A stretch of 64,000 nt of DNA from Pseudonocardia endophytica (lineage in GTDB: Bacteria > Actinomycetota > Actinomycetes > Mycobacteriales > Pseudonocardiaceae), in contig NZ_SMFZ01000002.1 in assembly GCF_004339565.1 (NCBI RefSeq), forward strand, positions 1,984,001 through 2,048,000, read 5' to 3'. Shown here piece by piece: positions 16,350 to 24,800 of the stretch. The position numbers were made by a program, and so were the translations under genes. Position 1 is the stretch's first letter. Every line of letters begins with the position of its first letter. The notes beneath the pieces are model-generated. The model had not been told where the DNA came from. It ran no database searches and saw nothing but the letters and a program-made list of their open reading frames with translations.

Positions 16350-17480
16350 TCAGCCCCCGGCCGCGGAGAGCGCGCTGCACGCCCCGCAGGCCGCGCAGCC
16401 CGCGGCCTGGTCGGACCCGCGCATCCCGGTGGCGCGCAGGATGTCCGCGACCCGCGCCGTGACGTCGGCCAGCAGGTCGGGGTCGGGGCCGGGGATGCCA
16501 TCGTCGAACGCGAGCGTGCCGGGGATCGGGCGGTACGGGACGACGAACGGGTACACGCCGCGCGCGATCAGCTCCGCGGCGCCGTCGACGAGCTCGTCCG
16601 GGTCCTCGCCGAGCCCGACGATCAGGTACGTGGACACGGCGTTGCGGCCGAACACGCGGACGGCCTCGTCCCACGCGAGCCGGTACTGGGACAGCGGGAC
16701 CGTGGCCTTCCCCGGCATCCAGCGGCGGCGCACGGCGTCGTCGAGCGACTCGACGTGGATGCCGATCGCGGCCGCGCCGGCGTCGCGGAGCTCGGTGATC
16801 GCGGCCAGGTCGTCCGGGGCCGGCGGCTCGCACTGCACCTGGACCGGCAGGCCGGGTACCGCCGCGGTGATCGCGCGGACGCAGCGGGCCAGGTGGCGGG
16901 CGCCACGGTCGCGGCCGTTCGACGTGCCGGTGGTCAGCACCATCTGGGTCACGCCGTCCAGGCGCACGGCCGCGTCCGCGACCTCGGCGAGCTGGGCGGG
17001 GGACTTGACCGCCGTCGTCGCGCCGGAGTCGAGGGACTGCTCGATCGCGCAGAAGCGGCAGCGGTCGGCCTCGGCGTAGCGGACGCACGTCTGGACCACG
17101 GTGGACGCGAGGACGTCGTTCCCGTGCAGTCGGGCGATCTTCTCGTAGGGCACGCCGTCGGCGGTGGTGAGGTCGTAGAACGCGGGGCGGTCCACGGTGT
17201 CCACCGCGACGCCCATGTCCGTGACGCCTCCGACGTCGCGGCGCACGAGCCGCCCGTCGCGCAGCCGGAACGGGCTGTCCGCGACGATCGGGACGGTGGT
17301 CCTCAGCCCGTCGACGAGCACGTGCCCGTCGGCCGAGGGGCCCGCACCCCCTGGACGGCGCAGCGGGATCACCGACCCGAGGTCGGTGACGGTGGGAGGG
17401 TCGATCGCCACGCCGCGAACGGCCATCTCGGCTCTGGCGCGCAGGCCGAGGTCGGTTCTCTCGTCGGACGGGGCGGACAT
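16350..17480 (-). CDS. Radical SAM protein, MSMEG_0568/Sll0785 (NitD) family
   Basis: A 376-residue radical SAM-type enzyme of nitrogen-starvation clusters. The cluster-binding cysteines are Cys132, Cys141 and Cys144 in TCVRYAEADRCRFC, a CX8CX2C spacing rather than the canonical CX3CX2C. TTGTSNGRDRGA probably corresponds to the SAM-contact loop. The C-terminus ends in a second cysteine run, CAACGAC, that may hold another iron-sulfur cluster. It lies between the MSMEG_0572 gene and the GNAT-AIRS fusion. The reaction is not established. Confidence 0.88.
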   Translation of the reverse strand: MSAPSDERTDLGLRARAEMAVRGVAIDPPTVTDLGSVIPLRRPGGAGPSADGHVLVDGLRTTVPIVADSPFRLRDGRLVRRDVGGVTDMGVAVDTVDRPAFYDLTTADGVPYEKIARLHGNDVLASTVVQTCVRYAEADRCRFCAIEQSLDSGATTAVKSPAQLAEVADAAVRLDGVTQMVLTTGTSNGRDRGARHLARCVRAITAAVPGLPVQVQCEPPAPDDLAAITELRDAGAAAIGIHVESLDDAVRRRWMPGKATVPLSQYRLAWDEAVRVFGRNAVSTYLIVGLGEDPDELVDGAAELIARGVYPFVVPYRPIPGTLAFDDGIPGPDPDLLADVTARVADILRATGMRGSDQAAGCAACGACSALSAAGG

Positions 17481-17557
17481 GGGACCTCCGGAACTCGAAC
17501 GCGGGTGACCACGCCGGGGCTGCGGTCCACACCGGACCGCACCCCCGGCGGGAGGGC

Positions 17558-18076
17558 TCAGAGCTGGTAGGTCGAGTTGATGATCGCGCCCTTGCGCGCG
17601 TAGTAGATGAGCGCGTCCTGGACGTCCAGCGGGTGCGTCGGGATGACGCCCTCGATGAGGTCCTCCTCGCGGGCGCCGTGCAGCGAGAGGCCGAAGCGGC
17701 AGCAGAACACCTTGCCGCCCTCTGACATGAACGTCTTGAGCTGGTCGTTGATGTTGTGCTCACCCGGGAACGCGGACGTCCCGGTCGTCGGGAACCCGCG
17801 GGTGGCGAGGCAGTTCAGCGAGCCCGGGCCGTAGAAGTACATGGCCGACTCGAATCCCTTGCGCAGCGCGCGGGTGGCCTGCAGAACGGCGACGAACGAC
17901 ACCGACGACTCGTGCGCGATTCCGTGCACGAGCGTGAAATACGTTTCCCCGCTCTCCGCCTGCAGATCCGGGAAGACCTTCGTCCCGCCGTAGATGCTCG
18001 ATCCCTCCGGCAACGACGGGTGCGGGATCTCCTCGAGGCTCTTCTTCTCGACGTCTGTCAGCTCGGTGCTGGTCAT
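17558..18076 (-). CDS. MSMEG_0572/Sll0783-family nitrogen-starvation response protein (NitB)
   Basis: A 172-residue protein of the family that opens Nit1C clusters. Recognisable stretches are PHPSLPEGSSIYGGTKVFPD, YGPGSLNCLATRGFPTTG and the C-terminal HPLDVQDALIYYARKGAIIN. Two conserved cysteines lie in VFCCRFG. Its biochemical role is unknown, though Sll0783 is strongly induced by nitrogen starvation in Synechocystis. An AGGAGG sequence precedes the ATG. It is the first gene of the leftward operon and is divergent from the flavoprotein gene. Confidence 0.88.
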   Translation of the reverse strand: MTSTELTDVEKKSLEEIPHPSLPEGSSIYGGTKVFPDLQAESGETYFTLVHGIAHESSVSFVAVLQATRALRKGFESAMYFYGPGSLNCLATRGFPTTGTSAFPGEHNINDQLKTFMSEGGKVFCCRFGLSLHGAREEDLIEGVIPTHPLDVQDALIYYARKGAIINSTYQL

Positions 18077-18203
18077 GCTGCTGTCCTCCTGGGAGTTCGA
18101 GAGTGGGGGGATGCGCTGGTGACCATCGAAGCGAGCGTGTATTTCGGTGGTGTTGACTCCTGACTACGACGGCGGGTCGTCCGGCCGACTCTGTGTGGAT
18201 CAT

Positions 18204-18295
18204 GTTACGAAACAATCGGAAACGGTTCCGTGGTCCGCCCGTCACGACCCGGAAACACGTCGCGATCACCGTCTCGATGTTGTGGGAACGGTTTC
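18204..18295. promoter_or_regulatory. Divergent control region of the Nit1C cluster
   Basis: The 220-base divergent gap is unusually AT-rich here. It holds GTTAC (18204-18208), GAAAC (18209-18213) and GAAAC (18219-18223), half-sites like those bound by GlnR, but not at the canonical 6-base spacings. Two related dyads follow: GGAAACGGTTCC (18218-18229) and GGGAACGGTTTC (18284-18295), the latter one base before the flavoprotein ATG. A nitrogen-responsive operator is plausible but unproven. Confidence 0.4.
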
Positions 18296-18296
18296 G

Positions 18297-19592
18297 ATGA
18301 CAGACCTGTCCGGAGAGCACCGCCCGGTGATCGTGATCGGCGGAGGGCAGGCCGGCCTGTCCATGAGCCGCTGCCTCGGCAAGCGCGGCATCGACCATCT
18401 CGTGCTCGAACGCGCCACCGCGGCCGACTCGTGGAAGTCGTACCGCTGGGACACGTTCTGCCTCGTCACGCCGAACTGGCAGTGCAACCTGCCGGACTTC
18501 CCGTACGCGGGCGACGACCCGCACGGCTTCATGGTCCGCTCCCAGATCGTCGACTACCTGGAGGCCTACCGGGCGTTCGTCGACCCGCCGCTGGTCGAGG
18601 GGGTCGAGGTCACGTCGCTGACCCGGGACATGCGGGGCACGTTCCGCCTGGTCACGACGGCCGGCGAGTGCACGGCCGACCAGGTCGTCGTCGCGACCGG
18701 CGGCTACCACACGCCGATCACGCCTCCGATGTCCGAGCCGCTGCCGCCGTCGATCACGCAGGTGCAGTCCCAGGACTACCGCTCCGGCGCGCAGCTGCCC
18801 GACGGCGAGGTGCTCGTCGTCGGGTCCGGGCAGTCCGGCGCCCAGATCGCCGAGGACCTGCACCTCGAGGGCCGCGCGGTGCACCTCGTCGTCGGCGACG
18901 CACCTCGGGTGGCCCGCTTCTACCGCGGCCGCGACGTCACCGACTGGCTCGACGAGATGGGCTACTACGACATGCCCGTCACCCAGCATCCTCGCCGCGA
19001 AGCCGTTCGCGCGCAGGCGAACCACTACGTGACCGGGCGCGACGGCGGGCGCGACATCGACCTGCGCGCGCACGCCCGCGACGGCATGCGGCTCTACGGG
19101 ATCATGACCGACCACCGTGACGGGGTGCTGCACTTCAAGCCCAGCCTGACCGCGTCGCTCGACCACGCCGACGAGGTGAGCGAGTCCATCAAGGACACGA
19201 TCGACGGCCACATCGCGGAGCAGGGTGTCGACGCGCCCGTCGAGGACCGCTACACGCCGGTCTGGCGTCCGTCCGATGAGGTCACCGAGCTCCGCCTGTC
19301 CGACACCGGGATCACGTCCGTGGTGTGGTGCATCGGGTTCCGTCAGGACTTCCGCTGGATCGACGTGCCGGTGTTCAGCGGCCGCGGCGTCCCGTCACAC
19401 TCCCGCGGTACGACGAGCACACCGGGGCTCTACTTCCTCGGCCTGCCCTGGCAGTGGACGTGGGGTTCCGGGCGGCTGTCCGGTGTGGGCGCCGACGCGG
19501 AGCACCTGGCCGAGCGGATCCGCTCCCAGCGCGGCCTGACCGCGACCGGCCCGCGCGGCGACGTCTGCAACGTGCTCGCCCTGGGATCCTGA
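18297..19592 (+). CDS. MSMEG_0569-family flavin-dependent oxidoreductase (NitH-like)
   Basis: A 431-residue flavoprotein with an N-terminal FAD Rossmann motif (VIVIGGGQAGLSMSRCL) and a second nucleotide motif (VLVVGSGQSGAQIAEDL), as in flavin-containing monooxygenases. The family accompanies Nit1C clusters as the oxidoreductase. The ATG at 18297 fits the conserved N-terminus. It is transcribed away from the rest of the cluster from a shared control region. Which atom it oxidises is unknown; it probably uses NAD(P)H and O2. Confidence 0.88.
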   Translation: MTDLSGEHRPVIVIGGGQAGLSMSRCLGKRGIDHLVLERATAADSWKSYRWDTFCLVTPNWQCNLPDFPYAGDDPHGFMVRSQIVDYLEAYRAFVDPPLVEGVEVTSLTRDMRGTFRLVTTAGECTADQVVVATGGYHTPITPPMSEPLPPSITQVQSQDYRSGAQLPDGEVLVVGSGQSGAQIAEDLHLEGRAVHLVVGDAPRVARFYRGRDVTDWLDEMGYYDMPVTQHPRREAVRAQANHYVTGRDGGRDIDLRAHARDGMRLYGIMTDHRDGVLHFKPSLTASLDHADEVSESIKDTIDGHIAEQGVDAPVEDRYTPVWRPSDEVTELRLSDTGITSVVWCIGFRQDFRWIDVPVFSGRGVPSHSRGTTSTPGLYFLGLPWQWTWGSGRLSGVGADAEHLAERIRSQRGLTATGPRGDVCNVLALGS

Positions 19593-19688
19593 CCCAGCCC
19601 GCCCGCCCCGGGACCCGTGCGCCCTCTGCTGCGTAGCGCGCGCGACTGACGGCGCCTGACTGCCACGAACACGGGCAGACTGGGGCGG

Positions 19689-21155
19689 GTGACGACGACC
19701 GCCGCGCCGGCCGCCGCCCCCGTCTCCCGCCTCGGGCGCTGGGGCCTACCCGCGCTGACCGCGGTCGTGCTGCTCCTCGCGTCCGGCGGCTACGGCTACC
19801 ACCGCGACGAGCTGTACTTCCTCGCCGCGGGCCGCCACCTGGCGTGGGGCTACGTCGACCAGGGGCTGCTCACCCCGCTGTTCGCCCGGATCGCGACGGA
19901 GCTGTTCGGTGACTCGCTGGTCGGGCTGCGGGTGATCCCGGCGTTGCTGGCCGGTGCGGTGGTGCTGGTGACCGCGACGATCGCGCGGGACCTCGGCGGG
20001 GGGCGCGCTGAACAGGCGTTCGCGGCGGTCTGCACGGCCGTGTCCGCCATCCTGCTGCAGACCGGGCACCTGCTGTCCACCACGACCACCGACCTGCTGG
20101 CCTGGACGCTGGTGACCTGGCTCGCCGTCCGGGCGCTGCGTGGCGGCGGGGGAGCGCGCTGGATCCCGGTCGGCCTCGCCGCGGGCGTCGGGCTGCTGAA
20201 CAAGCCGCTGACCGCGTTCCTGCTGGGCGCGCTCGTCGTCGCGCTGCTCGTGGCGGGCCCCCGGTGGCCGCTGCGTGACCGGTGGTTCTGGGTCGCGGGC
20301 GCCGTCGCGGTGGTGCTGTGGCTGCCGTTCCTGCTGTGGCAGGCCGCGAACGGGGCGCCGCTGCTGACGCTCGCGGACTCGATCGCGGGCGGCGGGTCGA
20401 CGTCCAGCGAGCCGTGGTGGCTCGTCGTGCCGTTCCAGGCGGTGCTCGTCTCGCCGCTGCTGATCCCGGTGTGGGTGGCGGGGGTCGTGGCCCTGGCGCG
20501 CGACCGCACGCTGCGCGCGTTCCCGATCGCGTTCGTCCTGCTGGCCGTCGTGTTCACGGTGACCGGCGGGAAGCCGTACTACCTGTGCGGCCTGTACCCG
20601 GTGCTGCTCGCCGCCGGGGCCGGTCCGGTGCTGCGCTGGGCGTCGTCGCGGGTGCGGGCGACGCTGCTCGGGCTCGCCGTCGCGCTGTCCGCCGTCGTGA
20701 ACGTGATGCTGATGCTGCCGGTCGTGCCGGAGGACGAGCTGGCCCGGACGCCGATCACGGCGATGGTCGCCGACGTCGGGGAGACGGTCGGGTGGCCCGC
20801 GTTCGCGACGACCGTCGGTGACGTCGCCCGCGCGCAGCCGCCCGGCACGGTGGTCCTCACCGGGAACTACGGCGAGGCCGGGGCGCTGCAGCGGTTCGCG
20901 CCGGACCTGGACGTCTACAGCGGACAGAACGCGTACGCGTACTGGGGCGTCCCGCCGGCCAGGGCGACGACGGTGGTCGCCGTCGGCTACGAACGGCCGG
21001 TCCTGCAGCGGTGGTTCGGCGACGTCGTGCCGGCGGCCCGGATCGACAACGGCGTCGGCCTGGACAACCAGGAGCAGGGCCGGACGGTGTGGGTCTGCCG
21101 AGGCCCGCTGCGGCCGTGGGGCGGGCTGTGGCCGGAGATCCGGCACGTCGGCTGA
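19689..21155 (+). CDS. GT39/ArnT-like polyprenyl-phosphate glycosyltransferase, membrane protein
   Basis: A 488-residue membrane protein with about ten helices, of the dolichyl- or polyprenyl-phosphate-mannose glycosyltransferase (PMT_2) class. The first extracytoplasmic loop carries YGYHRDELYFLAAGRHLAWG, the acidic catalytic loop pattern of this class. LLSTTTTDLLAW and KPYYLCGLYPVLLAAG follow. The GTG start is 7 bases after CAGACT, suggesting leaderless expression. It stands alone; donor and acceptor are unknown. Confidence 0.85.
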   Translation: MTTTAAPAAAPVSRLGRWGLPALTAVVLLLASGGYGYHRDELYFLAAGRHLAWGYVDQGLLTPLFARIATELFGDSLVGLRVIPALLAGAVVLVTATIARDLGGGRAEQAFAAVCTAVSAILLQTGHLLSTTTTDLLAWTLVTWLAVRALRGGGGARWIPVGLAAGVGLLNKPLTAFLLGALVVALLVAGPRWPLRDRWFWVAGAVAVVLWLPFLLWQAANGAPLLTLADSIAGGGSTSSEPWWLVVPFQAVLVSPLLIPVWVAGVVALARDRTLRAFPIAFVLLAVVFTVTGGKPYYLCGLYPVLLAAGAGPVLRWASSRVRATLLGLAVALSAVVNVMLMLPVVPEDELARTPITAMVADVGETVGWPAFATTVGDVARAQPPGTVVLTGNYGEAGALQRFAPDLDVYSGQNAYAYWGVPPARATTVVAVGYERPVLQRWFGDVVPAARIDNGVGLDNQEQGRTVWVCRGPLRPWGGLWPEIRHVG

Positions 21156-21214
21156 GCGGAGATCGTCCGTACTGGCGATGACCGGCGCCGCCCGCGCGTG
21201 ATCGCCTGGGCGTG

Positions 21215-21790
21215 ATGTCCACGAGCATGATCATCCTGCTGGCCGCCGTCGCGTCCGGGCTGCTGTTCGGCGGGCTGGCCGTGTACGAGCAGGCGCGCCG
21301 GATGCCGTGGCGGCAGGTCTCGTGGAAGGCGCCGATCTGGCTGCTCGTGGGATGCGTCGCCCTGGGGGGCGTCTTCTCTTTCCTCGACTCCGACGTGGCC
21401 GGGCAGACGCTGTACGAGGTGGAGGCCGACGGGCCGGGTGCGGCCGTGCCGTCGACGACCAGCTTCCCGTTCGTCGTCCAGCACGCGACGGCCGAGCACG
21501 ACCTGATGGTCGCGCCGGAGTCGTCGGAGAGGATCACCGAGCCGATCCGCGTGCACGTGCGGATGAGCGGACCGGACGGCCGGTCTCTGGTCGACGAGGA
21601 GCGGACGCTCGACGTCCGCTGCCCGGACGACGAGCCGTGCGAGTGGTACACGTTCAGCAGGGACCTCGTGCCGGGGCGGGCCGGTCCGCACGATCTCGAG
21701 GTCACCGTGCTGAGCCCCGGCGTCACGTCGGTGCACGTCCGTGTCGGCGATGCCGAGAAGACCGACGGTGAGCGCATCCCGGGCTACTAG
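21215..21790 (+). CDS. Unrecognised small membrane-anchored protein
   Basis: About 191 residues that I do not recognise. Two hydrophobic helices (residues 3-22 and 40-57) are followed by a soluble region of about 130 residues rich in acidic residues and beta-type pattern, probably extracytoplasmic. Two cysteines occur close together in DVRCPDDEPCEW. GTG at 21212 and ATG at 21215 are both possible starts. It precedes the giant MmpS-like gene by 88 bases on the same strand, so the two may be functionally linked. Confidence 0.6.
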   Translation: MSTSMIILLAAVASGLLFGGLAVYEQARRMPWRQVSWKAPIWLLVGCVALGGVFSFLDSDVAGQTLYEVEADGPGAAVPSTTSFPFVVQHATAEHDLMVAPESSERITEPIRVHVRMSGPDGRSLVDEERTLDVRCPDDEPCEWYTFSRDLVPGRAGPHDLEVTVLSPGVTSVHVRVGDAEKTDGERIPGY

Positions 21791-21878
21791 GACACTCGTT
21801 CGGCCCACAACTGCAAACGAAACGTAACCCTCATTCCGTCCGGTCGTTTGACCAGGAACGGCATCGGAGGGGGACGTC

Positions 21879-24800
21879 ATGTCACAACCGACGTGGGACC
21901 CGGACAAACGCCGCTGGTTGTTCGAGGGTGAGGAAGACGCCCCGGCGCATCGCCGCAACCGGCGTCGGTCGGTCGACGTCATCGACCGTCCGGGCACCGA
22001 CAGCAGGGACCGGTCGACCTCGTCGTCGCTGGCCGAAGAGCTTACACAGGTGGGATTCGGCGGGCGAGACCCCCGTCCCTCCACGTTCGAGGCCGCCCGG
22101 GGCGATGCCCCGGACGCCCGTGCGCCCCGTGTCGACGCAGGGCTCGACGGGGCCGCGGCTCCCCGCCCGCCGGGACACGACGGCGGTTGGGCGCTGCTCG
22201 ACCCGGTGCGCCCGGACCCGCTCGGCTCCGGCGACGTCGGTGGTGCGCACGACGGCCCGAACGGGTCCGACCGTCGGCCGCCCGCCCGCGCCGACCGCCG
22301 TGACCGGCGCGACGGCCCGTCCGTCCACCGGACCGACCTGCCCGAGTCGATCCGTCCCGGCGAGTTCGACCGTCGCTGGCACGACGGGCTGGCCGGGGAC
22401 GGCGAGGCCGAGGCCGGGACCGGCGAGGCGGACGGCTCCGCGGACGCCGGCGCCGCGTACCTGCGCGACGCCGCGGCCGTCCACCGGAACGGCACCGCGT
22501 CCGTGCGCGCGAGCGAGCCCTCCGGCGTGCACGGCGCCGTCCACGCCGACGGGAGCGGCGCTCCGCTCCGCGTCGTGAACGGGCACGCGAACGGCGCCCG
22601 GTACGGCCGTGCCGACGCAGGGGACCGCAGCGGGGTGAACGGGGCGACGGACCACCGCTCGCCCGACACGGCAGCCGGGGCGGATGCCGACCGGGTCGTC
22701 GGATCCGGTGGCGGACCCGTGCGGACCGCTCTGCACCCGGCGGACGCCGACGACCGGCGCGGGAGCGGCCGGGACGGCGGGGATGCCGGGCCGCGTCCCC
22801 CGGAGGCGTACGCGTCCCTCCCGGACCGGGCCGACGGCGATCGGTACGGCCGGGACCGGCGCGACGCCCGGCCGTCCGACGTGGGCGACCGTGACCGGGC
22901 GGCCCGCTTCGATCCGGACCGCTACGACGACCGGGACCGGTACGACGTGGACCGGCCCGACCACGGCCGGTTCGGCGCCGACCACACCGATCGGGAGCGC
23001 GACGACCACCGGCCCGGTGACCGGCGCCCTCCCGACGCCCACGAGGGGGGCCATCGGACCGACCGGTCCGCTGAGCGTGCCCGCGACGATCTGCACGGTG
23101 ACCGGCGCGCTCCGGACCCCCACGACGGGGGCTACCGGACCGATCGACCCGCCGACCGGTTCGACGACGGCAGGAGCGATGGCGCCCGCTACGGCCGGGC
23201 CCCGGTCGGTTCCGACCGGTTCGGCGCCGATGGATTCGACTCCGATCGGTTCGATGACGGCCGGCGCGACGGAGGCGTTCGCGAGCCGGCCCACCCCGGT
23301 GCGCCCCACCCCGGTGCGGCCCACCCCGGTGCGGCCCACCCCGGTGCGGACCGGTTCGCCGCGGACCGGCGCGAGCCGGACCGGTTCGAGACGGGCCGTT
23401 TCGCTGCCGACGGGCTCGACGCCCGGCCCGTCGACGATCGGCGCGACGGCGACCGCCGTGGCCAGGCGGACTCGGGTGCGACCCGGTTCGACACGGGCCG
23501 GTTCGACGCTGATCGGTTCGGCGGCCGGCCTGCCGGCGAGCGGCGCGACGGTGACCGCCACGACCGGGCGGATTCGGGTGCGATCCGGTTCGACACGGGC
23601 CGGTTCGGCGGCCGGCCTGTCGGCGAGGGACCCGACGGTGACGGCCACGACCGGGCGGACTCGGGTGCGATCCGGTTCGAGACGGGCCGGTTCGACGCTG
23701 ATCGGTTCGGCGCCCGGCCCGTCGACGATCGGCGCGACGGCGACCGCCGTGGCCAGGCGGACTCGGGTGCGACCCGGTTCGACACGGGCCGGTTCGGCGG
23801 CCGGCCTGCCGGCGAGGGGCCCGACGGTGACGGCCACGACCGGGCCTCAGCTGCTGCTGATCGGTTCGAGCCGGGTCGTCCCGGCGCCGACGGACTCGAT
23901 GGTCGGCTCGTCGAGGATCGGCGCGGCCGGGACCCCCGCGACCGGGCCGACGTCGATGCCGACCGGATCGACAGGGGTCGGCGCGACACGGGCCGGTTCG
24001 ACGCCGTCCGGTCCGTCGGCGAGGGGCGCGACGGCAACCGGGCCGACTCGCGTACGGCCCGGACCGCCGACGACCGGTCCGCCGCGGGGCGGCGCGACGT
24101 CGATCGGCACGACCGCGGCGACGCCGCCGAGGCACGCGGCCGGGATCGGTTCGACGCGGATCGCGACGGCCGGCCCCGGTTCGCCGACGGCCGGGGCGGC
24201 GAACGCCGGTTCGAGGGCGACCGGTTCGAGGGCGATCGACTCGGTGGCGATCGGCTCAGCAGCGACCGGCTCAGCAGCGATCGGCTCGGTGGCGCCCGCC
24301 CCGAGGCCTACGTGCCCGAGGCCGATCGGTTCGACGCGCACCGCTCCGGCCGGGATCGAACCGACGCGGATCGGCGCGCTCCGGACCCCGATCGGCACGA
24401 CCGCCGGGACGTCGACGGACGCGACCGGGACCGGCGCGCCTGGAACCCGACCGATGCGGATCATGACGACCACGCCAGGGCCGGCATCGATCGGCCCGGC
24501 GCGCGTGACGTCGGGCATCCCGAGACGGCTCCGCGCAGCGTGGGCGCGCCCACCCCGGACCGGCGCGACGGGGACCGGTTCACGGCGGACCGGCGCGAGG
24601 ACGGCCGGTTCGCTCCGCGCGACCTCGACCTCGACCTCGACCTCGACCGCGTCGGCGTGGACCGGCGCGGCGTGGACCCGCGCACGACGGACCGGCCCTC
24701 CACCGACCGCGGTGGTACCGATCCGACGGTGGCGGACCTGTCCGCGACCGGCCGGCGCGGCACGGACCGCCGGGACACCGGCCGCGCCGACGCAGCGGGC

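Noticed and set aside
18204..18223. Canonical GlnR box in the Nit1C promoter
   Set aside because: GTTAC and GAAAC half-sites are present but spaced 0, 5 and 10 bases apart instead of the expected 6, so I report only a candidate region.
21882..23837. 651-codon leftward frame opposite the MmpS-like gene, Val/Pro/Ala-rich
   Set aside because: It mirrors the repeats of the rightward gene. The forward frame has a ribosome-binding site, a TM helix and a conserved C-terminal domain; the reverse has none of these.
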